Positions 54,936-64,000 of a stretch of DNA of 64,000 nucleotides are shown piece after piece. Under the pieces are notes generated by a model. That model was not told the DNA's origin. It ran no database searches and was given only the letters and a program-made list of their open reading frames with translations. The position numbers were made by a program, and so were the translations under genes. This stretch comes from Bacteroidales bacterium (GTDB lineage: Bacteria; Bacteroidota; Bacteroidia; Bacteroidales; UBA1715): contig JADKDL010000049.1 in the NCBI GenBank assembly GCA_016714605.1, positions 82,430-146,429 on the forward strand. The letters run 5' to 3'. The first letter of the stretch is position 1; the number at the start of each line of letters is the position of its first letter.

Positions 54936-57126
54936 CTAATCTTTTACACAACGAATGTGCATACCATAATGATTGCCTGTTGTTGACATAGACAAGCTAT
55001 TAATATCAGTAGATATTTTTGCATAATTGGTATAATTGCCGTCATAAGCAGTACCAGTCCACCAAAATGCTTCAATCCCAGTTTGTTTGATTTCTCCACC
55101 AGCATCATATCTAAAACCAATAGGGAGCCCATTAAAACCAGTAGAATTGTTTGATGACGGATTGTAAATAGGTGCTCCCGGACTAGAAGAGTATCCATAC
55201 CAACCAGTTTTTGATGCCAAAGAGAATGCAGTTGCTTCTTTATTTGAAGGGTCTCCATAACCATTGTTCTGAAGATATAAGATAAGTACCATCCAGTCGT
55301 TTTCTGTTGATACATGCCATCCCGAAGGGCATATATTACCAGTCGTTGCGGTATACCCATTGTATATCATACCCTGTGCGCTTGGAAATCTTGCAGGAGA
55401 AGTTGTAGTCGACCACAAATCATTAGGCTCAATATAAGGTATAGGTGTATTGTCATTTTAAAACTGTTGAATTTAAATTTTCAGCCATCCAAACTTGCGA
55501 TCCTAATGTAATTGCCTTATAGACATTTCCTTCATTATCAGAAATGTTAAAGGATAAATTTCTATTTATATAAGTTTCAAGTGTTGAAATTTTAGATTCA
55601 AGATCATTTATTTTAGATTCAAGCACATCTATATATCCTTTGTTTACAGCATCTCCTTCATTTATAGGGCTTGCTACATTAGTAATATTATTATTATTAG
55701 CATTTACCGATCCGGTATGTTTACCATAAACATCAGCATATATAAATTCGTTAAAGTATTTAATTCCAGAAATGGTTTGATCGCCAGAAAGCGTAACATC
55801 GTCAGTATAATCATTATCAATAGCTGCTGGAATATTGTAAAGACTAAAATAATTACCATCAAAGCCCTGTGGAACGTCAACACTACCTCCATTGGTAAGT
55901 GAAATAGTATAGCCTGATATACTTAAGCTTTGTAATTCATTACTCGGATCTGCATCACCTTCTGATGTAAGAAATCCATTATTACTTACCATATTATCAA
56001 CATCTCCTTCAGACAGTTGAGTGTCTGTATTGTCTAGATATTTAGATAAATCTATTTCTGTAGCACTACCGTTTTTTGTAATTGTAAGGATATTACCATT
56101 AAGACTAAGGTCTTGAATTTCATTATTAGAATCAGCGTCGCCTTCTTGAGTAATAAAATTGTTGTCGTTTTCAAGTTCACTCAATTTTGTAGGGATAATC
56201 GGCGTGTTTACTAAATCAGTATAATTCATAGCCCAAGCAGAGAATAATGGATCAGTTTCTTGATATGAATCTAATTTATTATTCCAACTATCAATGTTTT
56301 CGTTAGTAATTGTTTTCGCAGCAGAATTAACAAACTCTTCATCAAATTTTATCAAAACCAAAGTATCTGATGCAATTACGATAGTATCTGATGAATGAAA
56401 ATATACAGTGTCTTTTTGAGTGTGGATAGTATGCATTACAAGGGTATCAATTACAACAGTGTCTTTATGCGTTACTGTCGAATAGGTATAAAGCGTTTCT
56501 ACTGCTTTTATTATTGTGTCTACAGAAGAAATAAAAACTGTATCTTTTTGTGAATAAACTTTTTCTATCAAAACAGTATCTGCCGCAACAATCAAAGTGT
56601 CTTTTGTAGATATTATCTGTATTACGGTATCTTTAGTCGGTAATGTATTCCATCTATTAATATCGCTTTGGGTTATAGTTTTTGCGACTTCAAAACTTGC
56701 ATCTAATACTGTTTTTGCAGTATTTGCATACAATGCAAATGGTACGCTTAGTAACTGACTGATACCAGAAATTTTATAATCACTACCTCCGGCTATATCA
56801 ATTTCTGTTTTTATGAAGAAAGGACCATTTGCCCAATCAATGGTATTGAAATTATCATCTGAAGTTCCTTCACCAATAGCAATAGAAACGAGACCATTTT
56901 TGTTCGTTTTGGTTTTTTGTTGTTCAACGTACACCGTTTTTGAGGTATCACTTCCTTGCAAAATGCTTAATTGCATTGCAATAGTTTTTTCTTTCAAAAT
57001 AGTGTTACTACTAGTTCTAATAACTGCTTGGTAAGAGATTGTACCAGACTCTTGGGCTAGCGCTATACTGCCAGATAATAAAATACTAAAAAGTACTAAA
57101 GTAAGTTTAAGTAATGTTTTTTTCAT
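54936..57126 (-). CDS. Secreted FISUMP-domain surface protein (frame broken near 55460)
   Basis: About 730 residues as reconstructed. A signal peptide ends GSIALAQ, followed by an adhesin-like beta domain (ISYQAVIRTSSNTILKEKTIAMQLSIL to LSVPFALYANTAK). A shaft of repeated KDTV/DTLV strands covers residues about 165-275. Tail-fibre-like repeats follow (GDADSNNEIQDLSLNGN, GDADPSNELQSLSISG) and a coiled coil near the end. The FISUMP domain begins VYKAITLGSQVWMAENL. The frame stops near TGA 55453; after one missing A (AAAATGACAAT) it continues YIEPNDLWSTTTSPARF through CPSGWHVSTENDW to GMHIRCVKD. FISUMP domains occur in lipoproteins and adhesins of anaerobic polysaccharide degraders. Confidence 0.78.
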
Positions 57127-57399
57127 CGGTTTTTATTAAAATTAAAAATTACGTTCAAATATAAGAAACTGAGAAAATAAATATCTTGTCAGTTTCTTAT
57201 TGTTAATTATGCAAATGTATACATTTAAGTTAGTTTTCAAAAAAAGAGATTCAATATTCTATTATATTGAAAAAACATTGTTTAGTGAAAATCTATTTCC
57301 ATTGGAAAAGCAACAATTCAATAAAGAATTCCATCATGACACTCTCTAGGTATATTTGATAATAAATAAAACAAGACTTAAGTTCTAAATATCAATTAA
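57127..57399. other. Intergenic region with possible promoter
   Basis: About 270 bp, AT-rich. On the minus strand TATATTTG (57156-57163) is an exact -7 box about 30 bp before the FISUMP gene start, though I see no good -33 element at the expected distance. Nothing else stands out. Confidence 0.4.
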
Positions 57400-58716
57400 T
57401 TACTTCAATACATAAAAAGGAATATTAGCTGTAGCTACATAATTTCTATTATCAAAAACATAGACAAACAACCTATATGCTCCCTGTTTTTTGGGTGTTA
57501 CAAAAGAAATAACAGAATCGATGGCTTGTAGTGAATCTGATTTAAGAATAATAGCCGGAGTCATTTCAAACTCACCTCCTACTTTGTTCAAGTACCTACC
57601 CTCTTCTCTAAGTTCCCAACTCATGCGCAAGGTATCCTTATCAGGATCTTCGGTTTTCAAGATGGCGGTATATTCTGTAGCTTCTTCTAGGTATATATTG
57701 TCTGTACTAATTCCTTTAAGCGAAAAATCTGTTATCCGCGGACACCAATTCTCAGGAAAACTGCCTAACCAGTAGAAATGCAAATATTCTAAAACCTGCT
57801 TTTTATATTTAGACTCATGCAACATACTAAACAAAGTATGTGTGCGCTCCTGCTTTTGACCCCAATAAAATACATAACCACCCAAACATTTTTCATAATT
57901 CTGCTGGAAAATAAGCTGATAATTATATGAATAATAATCGGCATTTTTTGTAGATGTAGGTTCAATAATAGCTCCCCACTCGGTTTTTGGCAAATTCCAA
58001 TATGGCATTCCCGACCATTCGGTTACCAGAAAAGGCTTATCGAAACCCCATAAGAAATTCTCTGTTTCACGTTTCAAAATAGGAGCATATTCATAAATAT
58101 TAAGCGATAGAAAATCTAAATCAGATGCAAACATTTTTACTTTCAGTGGCTCATAAGAACTACTTGGATATGCTGCCAATGCGGTTGTTGTAGGGTGAAT
58201 AGAATCTATGGAATGTATAAGCTTTGAAATCTCATTTACTTCCTTCCATATTTCAGGAACGTTATGTACATTCATAATATTAATCTCATTACCTAAAATC
58301 CAAAATAAAACACACTCGTAAGTACAATATTTTCTCACAACTTCACCGATCCGCTTCCTTTGTTTATTGGTAAATACGGTATCGGTATAACTATTCTCTT
58401 TTTGTCTGGCTTTCCATAAATTTAACGAGACCGAGACGGTAAATCCAAGACTATCGGCCACGCGCAAAATACTATCAGACAATTCATTTTCATACATTAA
58501 TATTGAATTTGCTCCTATTTGTTTTGCTAGTTCTAAATTGCTTGAACCATGAATTCCACTTACATAATATGGTTTATTATCACGGTACAAAATCCATCTG
58601 TTATTTTCTTTTTCAAACCGTAGCTTGGTTCTGTCCTTATAGTTGAAACTATCGGTTCTGTTGCATGAAAACAAGAAACAAAGCAAAATACTATAAAGGA
58701 ATAATAATTTCGACAT
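57400..58716 (-). CDS. GH2-like TIM-barrel glycosidase lipoprotein
   Basis: 438 residues. The lipobox FLFSC (Cys about 18) makes it a lipoprotein. A glycosidase TIM barrel of the GH2/beta-galactosidase type follows: RWILYRDNKPYYVSGIHG, GANSILMYENELS, acid/base Glu in ILGNEIN (about 150) and probable nucleophile Glu in LVTEWSGMPYW (about 243). The last 100 residues are a beta-sandwich. It is divergent from the GT2 fusion gene, whose C-terminal part belongs to the same barrel class, suggesting that both handle the polysaccharide made in this locus. Confidence 0.75.
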   Translation of the reverse strand: MSKLLFLYSILLCFLFSCNRTDSFNYKDRTKLRFEKENNRWILYRDNKPYYVSGIHGSSNLELAKQIGANSILMYENELSDSILRVADSLGFTVSVSLNLWKARQKENSYTDTVFTNKQRKRIGEVVRKYCTYECVLFWILGNEINIMNVHNVPEIWKEVNEISKLIHSIDSIHPTTTALAAYPSSSYEPLKVKMFASDLDFLSLNIYEYAPILKRETENFLWGFDKPFLVTEWSGMPYWNLPKTEWGAIIEPTSTKNADYYSYNYQLIFQQNYEKCLGGYVFYWGQKQERTHTLFSMLHESKYKKQVLEYLHFYWLGSFPENWCPRITDFSLKGISTDNIYLEEATEYTAILKTEDPDKDTLRMSWELREEGRYLNKVGGEFEMTPAIILKSDSLQAIDSVISFVTPKKQGAYRLFVYVFDNRNYVATANIPFYVLK

Positions 58717-58813
58717 AGCTCAGAGTAGTTTTCTTTTAAAAAAAGGTATCAATACTCAAAATTAAATTTATATTTGGATAAGACAAAAAAAAATATCAGA
58801 ACCTACATATTAC

Positions 58814-61800
58814 ATGGGAAATGAATTAATAAAAATACAGCTCCCTCAAAAAAAGAAAAAGTTTTGAGTATTGTACTTATTATTATAGGTATATCGGTTT
58901 CTGTTAATTTTTTTGTTTGGCTGCTTACTCCTTCGTTTGTTGGCTACAAACCACTCTATTTACTCATTATTTTTATTTTCGCTTACAAAATTCTCATTCG
59001 ATTTATTGAATGGATTTTTTCCATAAGTCTATCGGTACCTAAAAAACCTGAAATCACAAAAAAATGGACGGTAGATATACTTACTACCTTTTGTGCAGGA
59101 GAGCCTAAAGCTATGATAATTGATACACTCTATGCAATAAAAGACATTAGCTATCCGCACAATTCATTTCTTTGCGATGAGGCAAACGACCCTGAACTTA
59201 AAGCTATTTGTCAAGAACTGGGTATAGTTCATGTAACAAGAGAAAAAAAGATAAATGCTAAGGCCGGAAATATAAACAATGCCCTACAGACTGTTGCTCA
59301 TGGAGAAATATGCTTAATACTAGATCCTGACCATGTGCCACAACCTAATTTTCTAGATGAAGTACTTCCTTTTTTCGAAGACGAAAATATAGGATTTGTA
59401 CAGGTAGTTCAGGCTTATTACAATCAAGACCACACCGTTATAGCATATGCTGCAGCTCAGCAGACCTACCAATTTTACGGACCGTTTATGATGGGACTGA
59501 ACACTTTGGGAGCAGTACCTGCTATTGGAGCTAATTGCACCTTTAGGCGAAGTGCTCTTGATTCCATTGGCGGACATGCACCAGGATTGACCGAAGATAT
59601 GCACACGGCTATGCTCCTTCATGCAAAGGGTTGGAAATCTGTATACAATCCGGTTATTGTAGCCAAAGGTCTTGTGCCTTGGAACTACTCGGGCTATTGC
59701 CTACAACAGCTTAAATGGTCTAGAGGTACCTATAGCCTACTTTTGACTGTACTACCCAAAATTTGGAAACAACTGAGTTGGAAACAACTAGCTTACTACC
59801 TATCTGTACCGGTTTTCTACCTTTTCGGATTGGTTGCAATTTTAGATTTTCTAATTCCTATTGCTGCCCTGTTGTTTTCAATTGTTCCCATAAAAGTATC
59901 AATATCAGAATTTCTTAAATATTTTCTTCCGTTCTTTATCATGTCTTTCACAATTAGGCAATTTAACCAACGATGGCTGTTAGAAAAACATGAAAAAGGT
60001 GCATTTATTTTTGGAGGTACACTCTTTAAATCGGCCTGGTGGGCTACTCTCCTCGGACTCGTTTATGCCTTTGTAAATAAAAAAGTACCTTACATACCCA
60101 CTCCCAAAGACAACGGTGCCGAAACTCCAATAAAACTATTGCTACCAAATTTTATAATAATAGCATTATCTGCTTTCGCAATTTATTACGGACTGAAAAA
60201 AGACTTCAATCCATACAGCATATTTATGGCAGCATTAGCCTTTACCAATATTTTAGTTTTATCATTGGGAAACCTCATGGCTATGCAACATTTAATAATA
60301 AAAACCCACTTCATTTTCAGAAATTCTTTTATCTCAAAAAATAGCAAAACCAGATTGTTTTATAAAAATCTGAAAGAACGAGTTTTTTCAATCTTCCAAA
60401 TTAGCACAATTCCAATACTCGTTATTGTATTTATTTCCCTAATAATTTTTAAAAATGGAGAATCAAAACGAATTAATGAATTAAAAAACAATACAATAAA
60501 ATCTACCGAATTCTATATCCCCAATTTTAAAGGTAGCCACATAGATGCATTAAAATCAGATTGTAATATTGCTTTTGATACAATTACTTTTAATACCAAA
60601 TTCTTTGAAAAAGCTTCTATATTTAATACCAAATGTTTTAAAGCTAATAAATTGCCATACATAATTATAGATGTTTCTGAGAATGAATTGAGAAAGATTA
60701 ACAATAATGAATACAATAGTCATTTACATAAATTTTTCAAAACATTACGCAAAAACTATTTGCCAATAATGTTAAGTTTACATTTAGAAGAATCAAATAC
60801 TGATAGTTCATCATATAATCTGAGTTGCGGCTTAAATAAATTGGCAACTCAAGCCAACAAAGCATTTTATCCGAATGTTACATGGTTATGGCAGACAAGC
60901 AATCCGAATGAAGACCCATATATTCAAAAAAATAAATATTTTCTTTCTTGGATAATTATAAATGAATCGGAACTTAAAAAAATAAAAATTGACAAAAGAA
61001 AAACAGCTATTCCAATACTATCTGTTTATCAAAGAACCATAAAAACATGGAATCCAACTGATATAAGTATAATAGAGGCTTTTGACTTTTCAATATTTAA
61101 CAACCAAACAGTTCCTGAAATTGCTCATAATAAACAAATAAATCAGGAATATATTAAGGGAGTTGCATACAATCCGGGGCACGATTGGAGAGATAATAAA
61201 GAAAATATACCTTTGACAATAGAAAAACTAGAAGCAGATTTTTCTTCTATAAAAGAAATGGGCGCTAATACAATAAGAAGATATAGTCAATCTATTTACG
61301 ACCAAAATATTCTTAATACAGCTAAAACGTATAATCTTAAAGTACTTTATGGATTTTGGTTCGATCCGAAAACAGACTTTTATAAAAATATCAATAGGAC
61401 TAACCGTTATAAAAAAATGGTTTTAAATTTTGTTGAAGAACATAAAAACGACACAACCATACAATCATGGTCTATAGGAAATGAAACCTGGGGACTACTA
61501 AAAAGATATTATAGCGAACCGTACCTTAGTTTTGTAAGAAAAGCATATATAGAAATGATTTCCGAAATTAGCTATAAAATAAAACAGATAGACACCTTAC
61601 ATCAGGTATATGTAATGGAAGAGCACACTCCGCATTTAGCCTCTGCAATATATGCTTTTGAAAGATTTGCACCTAATATTGACGCATTTGGAATAAACTC
61701 ATATTATGATCAAAATATTAGCACACTATCTCAAACCATGCAAGAGGTTGCACCCGATAAACAATACCTAATATCAGAATTCGGACCCGATGGTTATTGG

Positions 61801-62361
61801 CATAAAGAATACAACAAATATGTTTATGATACCCTTTATTATGAACAGAATTCTTTTGAAAAAGCAGAATCTTTTATTTATCAATGGGATAACTACATAA
61901 ATAACAAAAAAAATGTAATTGGAGCTATAGCTTTCTGTTGGCAAGATCGTTTTGAAGGTACTGCTACTTGGTTTGGTATTACCGATTTATACGGGAATAC
62001 CAAACCAAGTTGGTATGCACTCAAACACTGCTATACATACTCTAATAAAGAACTCAAATATCCAATTCCGCACTTTACAATAATATCGCCCGAAGAAATA
62101 CTTTGGCAAGGTCAAAACATAACATTCTTTGCAGCATCAACTAATCTTACTGCTAAAAAAGAACTTTATTTCAAATGGATGATTTATGAAGAGTTTACTT
62201 TTAAAAAAATAGTTGAAACAAACTATGAAAAAGGAAAATTTTCATTTTCATATAAGATACCCGATGGAAACTATAAATATAGAATATATTTATATGTTTC
62301 AGATTTAAACGGAAATACAATTACAGAGTCGAAACCTATTATTATCTCAAAAATAAAATAA
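58814..62361 (+). CDS. GT2 polysaccharide synthase fused to a glycosidase-like barrel (start frame broken near 58855)
   Basis: About 1180 residues. Probable start ATG 58814 (MGNELIKIQLPQKKKK), joining the main frame after one missing A near 58855; otherwise TTG 58864. Two membrane helices precede a processive GT2 domain with the expected D...DPDH (about residue 170), TEDMHT (about 258) and QLKWSRG (QxxRW-like, about 298), and further helices follow to about 545. Then comes a region with a GH26-like fragment (YPNVTWLWQTSNPNEDPY), and a GH2/GH72-like TIM barrel with KGVAYNPGHDW, GNETWG and SEFGPDGYW. An Ig-like domain ends it. It would extend a glucan and trim or transfer it outside the membrane. 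Confidence 0.82.
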
Positions 62362-62795
62362 TGATACTTGCTAAATTTAAAAAAATATTTATTTATTGGA
62401 TTGTTTTTGCAGCAACATCGGCACTTGTTGTTTCTATATTTTCATGCTTCAGGACAAAAGAAATGATTAGAACATATTTTGAATTTGGTTTTCATATAGA
62501 ATCATTTCATTTCTTTTTTTTAACGCTAAAATTTTTCCTCTATTTTTCGGGTGGAATAGCTTTAATAGGTTTTATAAGTAATTCTTTAATTAAAATTTAT
62601 CAATTGCACAGAAAAATAATCTTTACAGAGAAAAAATTATTCTTTTTCATTAACCTATTAACGTTAATAGTCGCATTGTTTGTTTTTCACCAACTTAATA
62701 TTACAAGCAGCTCGATTTTTTTTCTTTATATTCTACCTACCTATTTCTCTACCATTCTAGTATTAAATATTATATTTTACTACTTAAAATTCTAA
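62361..62795 (+). CDS. Small integral membrane protein of the polysaccharide locus
   Basis: 144 residues, four predicted membrane helices (IFIYWIVFAATSALVVSIF; FFFLTLKFFLYFSGGIALIGF; KLFFFINLLTLIVALFVFHQL; SIFFLYILPTYFSTILVLNIIFYYL). Its ATG overlaps the last base of the synthase stop (TAATG), a classic translational coupling, so it is probably an accessory subunit. No named family recognised. Confidence 0.65.
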   Translation: MILAKFKKIFIYWIVFAATSALVVSIFSCFRTKEMIRTYFEFGFHIESFHFFFLTLKFFLYFSGGIALIGFISNSLIKIYQLHRKIIFTEKKLFFFINLLTLIVALFVFHQLNITSSSIFFLYILPTYFSTILVLNIIFYYLKF

Positions 62796-62942
62796 ATTTC
62801 TATACTTTAAGCACAAACAGACTATTCAAAACAAATTATTTCTAATGTTTTTTTTAAATAAATAACAAATTTTTCTCTTTTTTAATATATAACGCTAACA
62901 AATTATTTACATTTTTTTTTCTTAGTTTAATAAAAAAAAATA

Positions 62943-62950
62943 TACATTTG
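62943..62950 (+). promoter_or_regulatory. Possible -7 box before the priming transferase
   Basis: TACATTTG fits TAnnTTTG. A TTAG at 62922-62925 lies 17 bp upstream, a weak -33. The ATG at 63025 would have a leader of about 65 bases. The 230-bp gap otherwise shows only AT-rich sequence. Confidence 0.4.
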
Positions 62951-63024
62951 TCAGGTATAAAACGAAGGAAGAATTGAGTATTAATACTATCATCGAGTAT
63001 CAAGGGTACTAGAAATATAAATGT

Positions 63025-64000
63025 ATGGAAAACAGAGAAAAACAGTTACTTTTCGTTTACTTAATTTTTGATTTAATCATAATCAACGCTTGCATTATTG
63101 CAACCGCCACATTAGAATTTGAAATAAAAGCATGGGAGTTTAGAAATGTTAGTATGTACTTACTACATGGAAATTTATCATGGCTTATTACTTACTTTGT
63201 ATTTGTTAAAAAGAAATTTCACATAAAAAATAACTTTCTAAACCGGTTGCTCCGAATTTCTAAACGGATGGTTATTTTCATGGTAGTAGGTATCGTATTA
63301 GGTTTCCTCATAATGCCACGAGGATTTTCTAGATTATTCATCATTGAATATATTATATTGGTGAATTTTTCTAAAGTAGTATTTTATTTCCTTTTAAACA
63401 GATACTCTACGTTCAAGAGACGAAGAAAATTGAATGTAGATAGTGGTTTGATTTTAAATTGTGTAGATACAGCACAAGCACTTAAACTAATTATTGAAAA
63501 ACACCCACTTTTAGGCTATATCTTTCACGGGTTTTTATGCGATGAATACCGCACAAAAGATTGGGTCATTGGAGGCACTGATCAGTTGGCTCACTTTATT
63601 GATACAAAAAACATTCAAGTAGTTTTTGCAGTAATTTCTATATATGGAAGTATCTCAAAAACTAAAGACTATTTACAAATCTGTAATGAAAAAGGAGTGC
63701 GTTTGTATTTAGTACCGGAAAGTCAGCGATGGTTTGCAAATAACGTCAATATGGAATCAGTTGGAGGTATAATGCTTATCAACCCACAAGAAATACCTCT
63801 TGACGATGTAGGTTCTCGAATGCAAAAGAGAATTTTTGATATCGCTTTTTCAACATTAGTTATTACCCTTTTATTTACTTGGTTTTTACCTTTGATGGCA
63901 CTTATTATTATGTTCAATTCAAGAGGTCCTATATTTTTTGTACAAAAGAGAACCGGAATTAATAATAAGTCTTTTAAATGTATAAAATTTAGAAGTATGA
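63025..64000 (+). CDS. Polyprenyl-phosphate sugar-1-phosphate transferase (WcaJ-like), 3-prime end outside window
   Basis: A frame open to the window end, 325 residues visible. Four to five membrane helices open the protein (QLLFVYLIFDLIIINACIIATATLEF; WLITYFVFV; MVIFMVVGIVLGFLIM; YIILVNFSKVVFYFLL). A cytosolic nucleotide-binding-like domain follows (LLGYIFHGFLCDE to NIQVVFAVIS). The start of the conserved transferase domain comes last: KRIFDIAFSTLVITLLFTWFLP, GPIFFVQKRTGINNKSFKCIKFRSM. Enzymes of this class load the first sugar phosphate on undecaprenyl phosphate for exopolysaccharide synthesis. The catalytic Asp-Glu pair lies beyond the window. Confidence 0.88.
   Translation, partial: MENREKQLLFVYLIFDLIIINACIIATATLEFEIKAWEFRNVSMYLLHGNLSWLITYFVFVKKKFHIKNNFLNRLLRISKRMVIFMVVGIVLGFLIMPRGFSRLFIIEYIILVNFSKVVFYFLLNRYSTFKRRRKLNVDSGLILNCVDTAQALKLIIEKHPLLGYIFHGFLCDEYRTKDWVIGGTDQLAHFIDTKNIQVVFAVISIYGSISKTKDYLQICNEKGVRLYLVPESQRWFANNVNMESVGGIMLINPQEIPLDDVGSRMQKRIFDIAFSTLVITLLFTWFLPLMALIIMFNSRGPIFFVQKRTGINNKSFKCIKFRSM

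Noticed and set aside
1..64000. tRNA or rRNA genes
   Set aside because: I looked for T-loop and rRNA landmarks and saw none that fold convincingly.

Overview
The window is AT-rich DNA from a member of the Bacteroidota, probably a Bacteroidales/Marinilabiliales-type polysaccharide degrader (the order is my inference). Support comes from type IX secretion (T9SS) features (PorG-like proteins, C-terminal sorting domains), a hybrid two-component regulator, the long IspG form, and several exact TATATTTG -7 promoter boxes of the Bacteroidota type. I found no rRNA, tRNA or CRISPR array.

Layout: (1) 1-9.8 kb is a housekeeping envelope block: CBS protein, nadK, three DUF6089/PorG-like outer-membrane proteins, uppS, bamA, two OmpH/Skp chaperones, murI. 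(2) 9.8-18.1 kb holds a gamma-carbonic anhydrase, a GH13 enzyme and a histidine block (hisG, hisD, hisC) interrupted by an NfeD-SPFH pair. A candidate His leader peptide and attenuator precede hisG, and a glmM-type mutase follows hisC. (3) 18.1-23.6 kb is accessory: a PIN toxin and small partner, DinB-like, thioesterase and DUF1398 proteins, unknowns, and a gene-free stretch. (4) 23.6-32.6 kb is a plant-polysaccharide locus: a GH5 endoglucanase with CBM6, a hybrid two-component sensor/regulator, and a CE6-like esterase with CBM6. Both enzymes end in the same unnamed GWN-type domain. (5) 32.6-39.2 kb (minus strand) is a TetR-controlled operon: LolA-like protein, two FtsX-type permeases, ABC ATPase, outer-membrane barrel. 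(6) 39.6-47.1 kb is a plus-strand cluster of lipoprotein, small secreted protein, VTC-type polymerase domain, DUF4956 membrane protein, DUF2490 protein and a giant CotH-kinase/LTD protein with a T9SS tail. It is the best candidate for a poorly described system. (7) 47.1-50.9 kb (minus) carries recR, a SET protein, yoeB-yefM and ispG. (8) 50.9-54.3 kb is a repeat-rich island: 21-bp tandem repeats, GGGCGTAT palindromes, two copies of a dispersed hairpin repeat, a group II intron 3-prime relic, a 42-bp-period region and orphan genes. (9) 54.4-64 kb has T9SS/FISUMP surface proteins, then an exopolysaccharide locus with a GH2-like lipoprotein, a GT2 synthase fused to a glycosidase-like domain, a small membrane protein and a WcaJ-like priming transferase cut by the window end.

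About thirteen single-base frame disruptions occur in otherwise well-conserved genes, including nadK and murI, mostly in short A/T runs. They look like consensus errors rather than true pseudogenes. Such genes are given below with their full reconstructed extent and the position of the break.
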